Shown in pieces: positions 12,901 through 25,800 of a DNA stretch of 64,000 nt; position 1 is the first letter of the stretch, and each line of letters begins with the position of its first letter. This DNA comes from Beroe forskalii. Lineage: Eukaryota; Ctenophora; Nuda; Beroida; Beroidae. A model generated the notes under the pieces. That model worked only from the letters and a program-made list of their open reading frames with translations, did no database searches and was not told the origin of the DNA. The stretch lies in the NCBI GenBank assembly GCA_011033025.1, contig WFMF01000370.1:62001-126000 (forward strand), given 5' to 3'. Position numbers and translations under genes: made by a program.

Positions 12901-15900
12901 ATCTTAATTTCTCATGACAATAAAAGTATATGTTAATTTTTCATGAAAATCGCGTCATGCACCTTTAAATCAGCACCATTTATCAAAATCAGTTTCTTTT
13001 ATTTCGTCACAGAGACTAATAATCATCATTAATCAGTATCAATATGCGACTATAATAGACAGTGATCCGATCATTGAGTTAAGAAACATACCGTCATTTA
13101 ACTTGACTAATCTCGTCAAAAATAGGAACAATGGGTATAATGAGTTAATCTAGTCCAAACGTCTGGCTTATAGGGAGGTGCCGCTCCAGATCCCTCATAA
13201 AGCAGTTATTTAGACTTTTAAAGACTACATTGATTTTAATCCGACCATTGTCATCTCGAAAATAGCTAAATATAAAAATATTTAATGAAGTCCTATTGGG
13301 ATTTCGAGTTCATTTACTCTGAACGTTTGGCTGCCGCCCCAGACCCCTTCTTAGCATTTAGCATTCTGTATAGTGAAAGAGTGAATAACTGCCGCGATTT
13401 TAGTTCGGCAAGATTACGTAGAAGAATTGACAAAATCCAACAAAAGGAGCTTCAATTTAATTCAATCCAAACGTCTGGCTTCTGGGGGCTGCAGCCACCT
13501 GACGCCTGCTTAGCACTGCACTTAAGTGGCTGCCGTCATTTTTCTTAGACCAGTCTTGACGAAAATGGGCAAGAATTGAGGTGAAATCTTATTGGGGCAC
13601 CACTTTTCAATCTTATCCGAGCTTCTGGGGACAGCCACCCCTATACCCTAGCACTGTACTTAAGTTGCTGACGTGATTTTCCTTCGACCAGTCTCACCGA
13701 AAATAGGCAAGAATAGGAGTGGAATCTTATTGAGACACCAGTTTTCAATCTTAATCTTATCCAAGCGTCTAGAGCAAAATACTGATAAAAGTTGTCGATC
13801 ATAATCTAATACATAATCTGAAACAGGCATAAAAATGGTGCCTGGCTGATATATCAGTCAACATTTGTCGAAAATCGAAATACAAAAAAAACAGGCCCTA
13901 AACTCGAATTTGGCTTGATTTTCATTCACATTGATACTTATTTAGTTATTTCAGAGAGACATGTCTTACTCTTACGGAACTGGAAGCGTGATATTGGTGA
14001 CCTTGCTTCTTATTTCAAATGTCGAAGGTTACATTTTTAGTACACATTTTGATGTATGATTTCGATATCATTTTAAGAGAGGTGATAATCATTTGCAAAT
14101 TGATATGTTTAACTGTCGCACCCTCCCCGCCACGAACCCAGTACACCATCCAGGTATTGAATATGATTTGTTCTATGTTACTTCCCAAGAAAAACATTCT
14201 GAGTCATTCAGCGGCGTACATGCAAAATTGATCGGAGATTCTGGACGTGAAACTGATCCTCACAACCTCGCTGGGCGCGGGTAAGTTAAAAATTTGAAGA
14301 AGAAGAAGTATTAATTTAATTGATTGATTGGTATTAGTTTCAAATTAATACACTTCCGTGATGACACACAATATCGTCCGTAGTTATTGCAGTTATCGTG
14401 CCAATTTTGGCCACACAAATTGGGATATGGCATTCAAAGTTGTTTTTTCCATCATATTGGCCGGTTTAAAAGAGAATTGCAACCAGTTTAGCTATTAAGT
14501 TTATGCCATAAATCATAATGGGAACTCCCATAAATAATTTTGCACCTATGCTCCTAAGTAAGTAAGTATGGCAATAAATCTACCCTCAAAGTGATGGAAC
14601 ATGCCCTGGCCTTTGCTAACTACCCCTCCCCCTCACTAAAGGAAAGAAGGACGAGAAGATTCGATGACAATGTGGGATAGAGACGTTGGTGTCCCATCGT
14701 TTGTCTGGATCCAAGTCAGGGGAACCGACGGATGGCGCATGACACAGGTAATAATGATAAAATTATACCACGCCTAGTTTCCGAAACGGGATGAAATGGT
14801 GCTGGCTCTTACATAATATTTATCCTTTCTGATAGGAAATCTTTGCTGTTACATTTCAGCCCAAAAAACTCTATTGAGAGAAAATTCTGTGAGAATTTCT
14901 GACAATCTGATAATAACCTTAGAAACTGAATTCAATGTTCTTTTAGTTCCAAGTAAAGAAGGACGGTGAGGAAACGTGGTACACTACCGAAGTTGTGAAT
15001 TATGATTTGGACGATTGGGCGGAAAGGACATTTCCCTTGCAGCCAGGTTGGTAACAGATTTTATTATATGTTGGACACCGTCACAACTATAGAGAAAATT
15101 CGTTGAAAGTGGAGCAATTGATCATGAAATCCTGCAGTAATGTCCCTCATCGGTTGGGCGGTTCAAGGTGTGCCAAAACGTGTATTCAGACCGAAACACA
15201 TAACCGGCAATGTTATATGGTTGGACATAATTTAAGCGCAGATAATTTTTGGATCCCCTTTTTTCTTCCGAGGCCTTAAATTGGCTATGTTGATTGTCGG
15301 ACCTATGGACTCAAGACCGCCGTCAAAATGTTGGTACACGTCCTGGCCATCCTGGCCAACTCATATCTCAAGCCCTAATTCTCCAAAATACGAGGGGTGA
15401 TCCCACCTAACACTTTCGGGCTTTGCCCATCTAATTTGATGCCATATTGTATAAACCCTTGGACTGCGTCAGTTGTTTCATTCAATTTGAACTGATTTAT
15501 CCTTTATATACTTCAACTCTAATAACTTTCGTACTGTATTCCTTAATCACAGCGAAGAGGTACCAGTTAACCGCGTTCACGAGTCGTGACGGCAACTCTG
15601 GCACAGATGACGATCTTCTCTTTACTTTAAAAGGATCCAATGGGATAACTCGGACAAGATCCCTCGACAACGACATTCAGGATGACTTCGAGTGAGCAAT
15701 GATATAATGTAGATACACATGCTTTAGTTCCATTATATAGTTATATGAACCGAGCATATTAAACGGCAGATGGGATGGGGACCTTGCTATCAGCGCCGAC
15801 TATCGCTGATCAGCACAGATTATCGCTGATCAGCTCAGATTATCACTGATCAGCGCAGATTATCACTGATCAGCGCAGATTATCGCTGATCAGCGCATAT

Positions 15901-18900
15901 TATCGCTGATCAGCGCATTTTATCGCTGATCAGCGCAGATTATCGCTGATCAGCGCCTATCGGCGGTATATACGTGTATCTGCGCTGTTTGGTGCCGATT
16001 GCAAGGTCGCCAACTGCCACATGTACTTCAGTACGCTGATCAGAAGTCAAGTACTGACCATGTACTAACCAGTACTGACCAGTAGTCTAGTACTGACCAT
16101 GTACTGAACAGTAGTCATGTACAGAACGTGTACTGAAAAGTAGTAAAGTTCTGACCAGAAGTCATGTACTTACCATGTACTGACCAGTAGTTGTGGAATG
16201 ACCATGTACTGACCAGTAATCATGAACTGACCATGTAATAACAAGAAGTCGTGTAATGACCAAGTACTGACCATGTACTGACCAGTAGTCATGCACTGAC
16301 TATGTAATGAGCAGAAGTCATGTACTTACCATGTCCTGACCAGTAGTTGTGGAATGGCCATGTACTGACCAGTAATCATGAACTGACCATGTAATAACAA
16401 GATGTCGTGTAATGACCAAGTACTGACCATGTACTGACCAGTAGTCATGCACTGACTATGTAATGACCAGAAGTCATGTACTTACCATGTACTGACCAGT
16501 AGTTGTGGAATGGCCATGTACTGGCCAGTAATCATGAACTGACCATGTAATAACAAGATGTCGTGTAATGACCAAGTACTGACCATGTACTGACCAGTAG
16601 TCATGCACTGACTATGTAATGAGCAGAAGTCATGTACTGACCATACACTGATGAATGGCCATAAAAGCATAAACTGGCCATTGCTAGTAGTCAAGTACTG
16701 ACCAGTACTGACCTGTAGTCATTAACTGACCATGTACTCACCAGAAGCCATGAACTGACCATGTACTGACCAGAATCCATGAACTGACCATGTACTGACC
16801 AGCAGCCACGAACTGATTATGTACTGACCAGCAGCCACGAACTGATTATGTACTGACCAGCAGCCACGAACTGATTATGTACTGATCATGTTTCATGAGG
16901 TGCTGAATTCTAATGCTGCACTAAATATGGCACTTTCCCCCAATTACTCTGTGTGACACTCTGATTTTACTATAAGAAGTATAAGTAATAAGGCAAGTTT
17001 TGGCATACCCCCGTACTTGGCTTAAATAAATTGGCTTAATTTCCCATTGTTGCGATTTCTACTCCGACAAGTTAAAATGGGTCATATTAAGAGGGTAGTT
17101 TCGTAGGGTGTTATTTCCCCCTGCAATCGATGATTCGATTTCCATGATAACCCAGCCCTCGCCCAGAACCGGGGCTACCGATAAGTTTATTTTCTACGAT
17201 ACAGACATCGGCGATCTTGAATGCATTGAAGTGGAAATTAAAGGAGACGATGGATGGAAAGTCAATAAGGTGACTACGTTTGATATGGAGTTTTACTGAT
17301 ATGAATTTTTATAGTATCTCACGCTTTCGAACGCGAACAAAGCTCATTTGTAATTTTGAAATTGATATAGACGGTCTAATTTATTCGTCAAGGAAATTTA
17401 ATTTAAATACTAAAACGACTATTTTCCATTATTTTCATACAATTTCTAGATTGAAGTTCAGATACAAGATGCTCAGAGGGTGTACACAACTAAGACTCTC
17501 GAAACTTGGCTCGATGATGATGTCACCAAACTGTTCTGTGATCTCGTGGTTGAAGGTTCGTCGAAGTTACTTTCTTTGCTTTCATTTTTTCATATCCTTC
17601 AATTATATGTCGTACGAGAAAACCCGTTGGGTTTTCTCTTTAATTGGACGTATATATTCAGTAGGACGTACAATAAATTGAACGAAGGTATTGATGCATG
17701 ATGCAATTTTTTGTTGCTGGGGTATGGGTGCAACGTAACGAAATTACGAAATATTTACATAGGATTTGGATATAAATAAAAAATGTTGCAGATTTGGCGA
17801 TTGCAGATTTGGCGATTGTGAATTAATGTCGAGGACACAACAGTAAATAAGAAGAACCCAAGAACAATGACCGTTTTCTAATCCAAAGTTCAGATTCGGA
17901 GAAAAGATGGGCAACAAATTTGAATCCAAGCTCATTGAAATCAATATTGTGCAAATTTTCATCTGTTTAGAACCCGCTTCTTACTTGAGTAATTATGAAT
18001 TCCTCCTTCTGTCGAATCCTCGCAGCAAACCATCGAAACTACTACAAATATCTTCATACGAAACAATTATCACTGATTTTCACAATGGAACTAAATGTTC
18101 AAGTCTTACCTTTTCTTCTACAATAGTGATTAGAGTTGATAGCGTTATGTCTTAAACTTTTACCAAACTCGAAAATTCCATTGAGAACGTAAATTATGAC
18201 TTTAAACAGTTAAAACGTTTCCAAAGTAAACAGTTACGAAATGGCAGATTCTTCGTTAAAATTTTTTTTTTGAAAACGAAAATAATATATATCATTATAA
18301 TATTTACAATAGCACATCTGTAATATCAAAAAATACTTCTCTTGAAAAAACGAGCTCATAGAGCTCATGAAATAATCAAAGTTTCGATACGAAACAAGCA
18401 AATTCAAAATCACTTTCGTAATTTTCATTGTCTTTACAATTGTATTTGGAATTGGACCGTGATCCACGTACACATAAAAGAACAAGACGTCTTATCATGA
18501 AAGCTATTTTGCATTTCATAAAGTTTGTTACGCATGAATAGTCTTGGCTAGTTTTGTCCGAGATTCGGCTGCAGAGGACCTTAAGGAAAGTTTTTGCCTC
18601 CATGCCGGAGCCTCCCGTAACCGAGAAAACAAGGGGGCAGAACGTTCCTTGTTCCACATTCAGAATGCGGTCGTTGTAGGAACGCCGTTTATCCTGTTCC
18701 GCCCTCTCGTACAACTTCTTGGTAGGAATTTCTTTGTATGATTCTGCATTTGGGTTCATCATCTTAATGTCAAAGAACGCATTCTGGCCATCCCTATAGA
18801 AACCTCTAGCCCGAATGTCTGGTCGAGCTTGCTCACCAGTCAGTGTCCCTAGTCTGGCGAAGGTTTCACCCTCAAGTGGCTGAAGCTGGGGCTCCACCTC

Positions 18901-21900
18901 CACATCCTTATAAACATGGGACAACTGGCTGGCAAGGAAGTCTCGAATGTGGTTGTGTCTGACAATGACATACCCTCCACGTGGACAGTTTAGGGCATGG
19001 TTTATTGTCATCCTTTCCCCACAGACACACGAGCTAGGAAGTCTAGGAAGATCCTTGCCGTATCTAATCAGTAGACTGTCCCTGAAGTCACCTTTGTGGA
19101 GGTTAAATCTGTATTTCGCAAGGGGAAGGACTGTCAGCCAATTTGAAGTTCCGTCCTCCCTCGCTTGCTCTAACACTCTTCCAAATTTAACTCCACCCTC
19201 GGTGACCAGGCCTTGGTATTCTTCGTTAAAATGCACGTGCAATTTAGCGCGCTCAATCACCAATCACCATAGCGACGCGCCCAACTGGTGAATTTAACCT
19301 AGAACGCGATCTTGTTGTTAGGGCGGATTTTTCGGACTTTCAACGTTATTTACGAAAAATCTAAAGCCTAAATCCTATTTTTGGCCATGCTATATTTTAA
19401 GTTTAGTCATTTTTTACCGCCTTGCAAGAAAATCGCGGCTTTTTAGCTCCATTTGTGTCAGTTATTCATATACAAACGTAGAAGTGCCTCTTTCCTTTAT
19501 ATCAAAGATATTATTATACACTAGCGTTTGCCCGCGAAGATTCGCGGAAACAATCAACCTTTGGTTCGTTTTGTATCCAGCAGCCAACAGCTACTTGCTT
19601 CATGACGTCATCATGGAATGTGTATACACACAGCATATATTAGCATTAGTAAACGCATGATATTTATTATGCGAATAACTAATTAACGGATAGTCCAATT
19701 AAATAGTTCAAAGAAATAAACCATCCTCTTAATTGGGTGAAGATTTTCCCGAAAAACCGATCAAAAATGTCAAATGCACTTCTTAAAAACGCAATACACA
19801 CACAATGACACATACACACACAGATGCACGAACACTTTGAAATTATTAATATAGATGCAATATGCATTACATCTTTGAATATCAGTTCATAAGTGCGGCA
19901 ATGTTGACCTTAGAAGAAAATTGATTAAGCTGAAAATAATTCCCAAAATGTTTCACTTTAAAACTTTCGTACCATGATGGTAGTGTACCGTGCTATAGAA
20001 AACGGTTCAGTTTAAAAATATTATGTTAAGTGTTTTTCAGGAAGGAAAATAGCACGCTTATCTTTAAGTGACGATGAAGGTCAAACCTTTCACTTAAAAT
20101 ATACCTGAGATACAACAGGAATCATGAACGAAGATATCTTTAAGAACTTCTTGCATGAACTAATTCGTCCAATAGCCCATCCATTTTCAGGCCGAATTCA
20201 AGTAGTACAGAGTCGTATAAAAATTTCTATTTTTTATTTTTTTTGCAGGTTCTTCTTCTATTCCAATAGCCGTTCGGGCGTACGGCCAATGACAGGAATC
20301 GAAGAATCCAATTAATCAAACCAGTGACGGTTAAGGAAGTGTAATCCATACTTTATTCGCCTGAGACTTCGACGCAATCATCAGCTCCTTATGTTACCCT
20401 CCCGCACGGCTGAGTGAACCGTGTGAGTTGAGAAAACATGGTATCTTTCACCCTTAGCTCAGTGGGAATGGCAGGGAATCGAACCCGGATCTTTCGATCA
20501 CGAGCCAGACTAGAATCCATAATTACACCAATTGACCACTGAATCAACATTTAGGCTAACTTTGTACTATAATTAAACAAGATAAGGCTGATGGAAATGG
20601 GTTGTATGTAATTTCAAGCCACATATTAAGCACGCTAGTTCAAGCAGAAATTTTGTAGAAATTAGGGAAATCATTATCCGATCCAAACGATTTTAGCGAA
20701 TGATTTCTACTTTTCTATGTTTGGCGCTTAATATACGCTTAGAGCATGGCTGGGAATGCGGTAAGATAGGATAATCAAACACCCTATGGATACGTTTATA
20801 GAATTATCACACGAGCGAAGCGAGTGTGATAATTCGAATCATTGCTCGAGCCGAAGGCGAGTGCAATAACTCCAATTATCACTCGAGCCGAAGGCGAGCA
20901 CTGTGATAATTGATATGAACGTATCCTTAGGGTGTCTGATTCATCTATTATATAACGTGAGAAACGGACGGAGAGCTCCACTGGTTTTCTAATAATACAG
21001 CAAATCTAGAAGCTTTTCAATATAAAAATCCTTTAAAAGTTTAAACAAGAGGGCTTGAAATTGAATCTTGAAAATATCAAGCTTCGAAGTGGCCAGGAAT
21101 TTTAGATTTGATGATGGTGAAGAGTTGCTGTGTATATTTAAATTTGCCTAAAAAGTATGAATAAAGTCCGGAATCTTCATGAACTTTGGTCATATCTTTT
21201 GATTCCAAGGTACTATAAAAGTGATTGTCGATTAAAATGTGTAGCAACGTCAAAACAAAATAGAGAGATCATTTCCGTGTGAGTGTGTAACGGATGCAAT
21301 TGTAGGCTATATTAGCGAGGGTAAGTGGTCCTTGTGGCACGTGGATGCACGGCTCATATAATGACTATACATAAACTCATGAAACCAAAAACAAGATTTA
21401 ACATAATAAATGTATTCACGTATACACTGGTGTATCGTTATGGAGTGAGAGCGAGTGGTCTTACTGGTACGTGGATGCGCGGCTCATATAACGACTACCG
21501 GTTATACATAAACTCATGAAACCAAAACAAGATAACATAATTTATACCCCTCCCAAGCTTGTTTTAGCGACCGTGTAAGTTTGGTTATACGGTCTCCACT
21601 GAATAACAGTGCAAAAAAGCTGCAAATGAAATTTGATTTTATAAAGGAGCACTCAAAAATCTACTTTAGCGATGAATCCGGACGAGGGTCGTCAGACCCA
21701 GTGGGAAAAATACTGTTGTTTGGCCGTAAAATAGTCAGTCCCAGCTGTTTCCGGTCGGGGTATAATCCGGTTCCATGATCTCAGCTGTGACCGTATACCT
21801 ACGATAATGAACTCGGCACGCCTCGTCCATTATCCAACTTACACAGTCTCGGCTATCGCCTCGACCATGTAAGTTGCGGTATACGGTCACCACTTCGACA

Positions 21901-22767
21901 TGTAACCGCTTAATGTATACACTGGTGTATCGTAATGGAGGCCGAGGGGGAGCAATTTTTATACTAAAAAAGCTGCTTATATTATCTAAACTAGTCGGTT
22001 CCCGTCCTACGGACGGCGAATGATGGCAGCCGCATGAGCTAACGGCCACATGTCCCTTTGACAGTGATTTGACCGATCGAGTTTGGAGGGGAAATTCGAA
22101 ACTTGAATTTCTACGAAAAAAAAAGCTTCCCACGCCCCGAATGGTAACCCAATATTGCCGACAATATTCTCAAAACCTTTACTCATCATAAGCAACTCCA
22201 TAGCGAAGGAATTTTGAAAAATTCGAAAATCTATTTTTTTCGAAAAAAGGGCGTGGCCTCCCACGCCCCTTAGGGTGACCCAATAATTCGGACAAAATTC
22301 TCAAAATTTTATTCATCATACGCAACTTGATGGCGAAGGAATTTTGAAAAAATTCGAAAGTTTAATTTTTGCGAAAAAAAGGGCGTGGCCTCCCACGCTC
22401 CTCAGAGTGACCCAATAATTCGGACAAAATTCTCAAAATTTTTATTGATCATTAGGAACTCAATGGCGAAGGAATTTTGAAAAAATTCGAAAGTTTAATT
22501 TTTGCGAAAAAAGGGCGTGGCCCCCCACGCCCCTCAGGGTGACCCAATAATTCGGACAAAATTCTCAAAATTTTTATTCATCATAAGCAACTCGATGGCG
22601 AAAGAATTTTGGAAAAATTCGAAACTTTAATTTTTGCGAAAAAAAGGGCGTGGCCCACCACGCCTCAGGGTGGCCGAAAAAATCTCATATTATTTTTCTG
22701 ATGTATTATAAAGTTTTGCAACACGATGAAAAAAGAATTTCGTTTGCCTACTTGAAACGAATCGCCA

Positions 22768-22820
<53 letters not shown>

Positions 22821-25800
22821 ATATGACAAGAAAAAAAACAATTAGAAAATTGTTGACCCTGAAATAAGTTTCCAGTCCCCAAACATATACGAGTAAAACT
22901 AAGGCGCTTAAATCGCAGCCTGTCCTTGGACTTTCATATCAAAAGTTAACATTCATATGAAGGTGCTTTACCAGAGACTGTTAACAAACACGAAGCACCT
23001 TATTTGACTTGGATGATATATCGCGATGTATGTCTGACAAAATGAATAAAATTTTTGTGATAATGTAAGCTTCAATCATATGCGTGACCAAGATTTCTAA
23101 CCAAAGCACACGGACAAGCTTTCGCGATTTAATATACAATAGCCCTGTATAATTAATATTAATTGTGGAAAAATTTCAATTTTTGGCTATCCATATCAAT
23201 TTTGGCATTTTGACAATTCAAGTTGTTAAATTGCTTCAATTGGTCAATTAACTACTAAACATTTGACAACCGGTATTCAAATTAACCAAAACCATTTCAT
23301 GTGCCGTTGTAATTAAGTCGATATAATTTTACTTTAATAACCGATAATGAATTTTAATTGGCCAATTAATTCAATTAAGCGGTTGGCAACCGGTACTTAA
23401 ATGAAACGAATAAACTCAGATTCGACGTTAATTAGCATTTTTAGTTTTGCGTATAGCAGTTCATTATAATCAGAATAATTAAGTAAAGGTATAAGTTTAG
23501 TATAGATAGTCAAGCCCAAGACACGTCATCATTTTTACTTTGAGTTATACGATAGAACTGGCCAAAAGTCACAACCGGTACTTAAATGAAACGAATAAAT
23601 CGTAGTTTCGACGTTAGTTAATAATGTCGTTGGAATTAAGACGTTTTCTTTTTAACTTTTTGTGTTATACGCGATAATTACTTTAATTGGCCAATTAACT
23701 AATTAAGGGTTGCAAATCCTTAAATGAAACGAATAAGTCGTAGTTTGGCGTAAGTTAATAATGCCGCTGAATTAAGACGTTATCATTTTTACTTCTTGAG
23801 TTATATGCGATAATGACTTTAATTACCAATTAAGGAATTGTCATTTTAAAATTTCAAATAGCCTAATGCACGCACATCATTCTGAAGTTTCATAGTTCGT
23901 TGAGATTCAATTTTTTTATAGTTCTCGAGAACACTCAAACAATTTTTATCACGTCGTAGTACATCTTCTAATTTTTGATAAAATGTTTTTTTGAGATTTT
24001 TTGAGAAACGACGCGATTTTTTACAGGGATCGTTATTCATTTATTGACTATGTCTTTGCAAAGGTGACCAACAGATTTAGTTAACAGGTTGCCATTGAAA
24101 ATCGCGATTTTCGCAATTTTTTTTTATAAGTTGCAGAGCAAACGTATTTAACAAATTTGAAAACGGTTCCATACCACTTTTTAGCACTTTATGCTGGTAC
24201 ATGTGTTTTGGAGTGTCTGATCAGCAGTCCATTCTGGCCTGGACTACTGGCCTTTTTGCCCTCGGCCCTTGTAGGGATCCTTAGAAGCATCTGGCCCGGG
24301 GCCGGGGATCTAGATCGAGCCCTTAATTGGTTGTTTCATTCGAGTCTTGAGGGAGGGAATTTTTTCTGAAGCGCCCTGATATATATATATATATATTAAC
24401 AACACGCATTATATATAGTAAGATAAGATGCAATATAAATAAATGCAATTAATTCTAAGATTTTACAAACCTTTCTTACGAACGAGCCTTATCTCATCTT
24501 GATCTTCACCCACGGCAGCAGCTGATGGCTCACCGTTCTTTTCTTCGGCTGGCTGTGGGACTTCTTCATTGTCTTCTTCAGAAGACGTGAAATTCCTCGT
24601 CTTAAGCGTCCTTCTTGGAGCTTTCTTCTTTGACCTCAGGTTCCAACTGAAAACATTTTTTGTTTAGTTTAGGGGCTGGTGGAATAGTAACGTAGCGCGA
24701 AGATGAGAAGACTAAATTGGATTTATCCTTAATATTTAAGCTGATAATTGGCTATTTTTGTGAACGACCACAACACTCATATTGAATGAAATTTGCTGAA
24801 AACAACATGAAGATTTTCGTAAGCGGAATTAATCGTAACGTACGCTATCGTTTAGTGAACGATAGGCCGCGTGTTGGTTCGTTCGTTATATGCGATTAAT
24901 TCTGCTGACTGAAATCTACATGATGCCCGTTCCGTTTTGTCGTGCAGCAAATGTTAGTTAATACGAGAGTTGTGGTCGCGCCCTCCAATAAATCCCTTGT
25001 TCGATCCACTGTCACAATCGCTGACACATTTTTGTTGTTGCCAGTCAACCTTATCAACCATTCTAAATTTAGCATGCAGCTATAATTGGAGTTTGAGTGA
25101 GATTGTGAGTAAAAGTGGCACTTTGTAAGTCAGATGAGTGAGTTAACAAAATGGTAATTTATGAACAGCATGATAATACGGCTTACGTGAAGTTTACAAT
25201 ATTGGAAACACTAACAGTAACAGTTTTCATTGTCAGAGCACCTCCACTAAGTAATGTATCAACTGATTAGAGACTACAGCTGATTACTATTAAGCTATTT
25301 TGTATTTGAAGGCTGTATGTACATAAGAGAAATAGCCACAATCACTCTAGTACACTTGAGTTTATCATGCAAAGTATCATATTTTAATCTACGAACTACA
25401 GTACAGAAGTGCTGTAGTCCGATCCATCCATATCTTTTGGTTACAAAAAGCAATTGGTAACTAAAAAAATAATAATTGGTAACTCAATACTCAAGTTTCT
25501 GATTTAGAACTGATTAGACCTACCACTTTTCTTCCGTCGTTGACTCATCCGAATAGGGCGTGTCTTCACAGTCACTGAAACAAAATCCATCCTAACGCAA
25601 TGATAGTGATTTAAAACATATTAAAAAGTGATTTAAAAAAATAGCTTCTTGCAGTTTATCGATGCTCGAGAAGGGGAAAGCTAGAACTTTCAAGGCGTTT
25701 TAGTTAGGGCTTGAATGAAAGGATTAGCGGCACAGAATGAAGACGTTGCTGGTATAATTTCTATGGCATTCAGCCAGACAGACATCAACTAACATGCTGT

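Noticed and set aside
15447-15695. Stand-alone 82-residue gene
   Set aside because: Only 15553-15691 is coding, as exon 5 of the PLAT gene with matching phases; the upstream part is intron.
24157-24369. 70-residue plus-strand protein with hydrophobic stretch
   Set aside because: No motif, no splice context and no start context support; it lies in an intron of the acidic gene.
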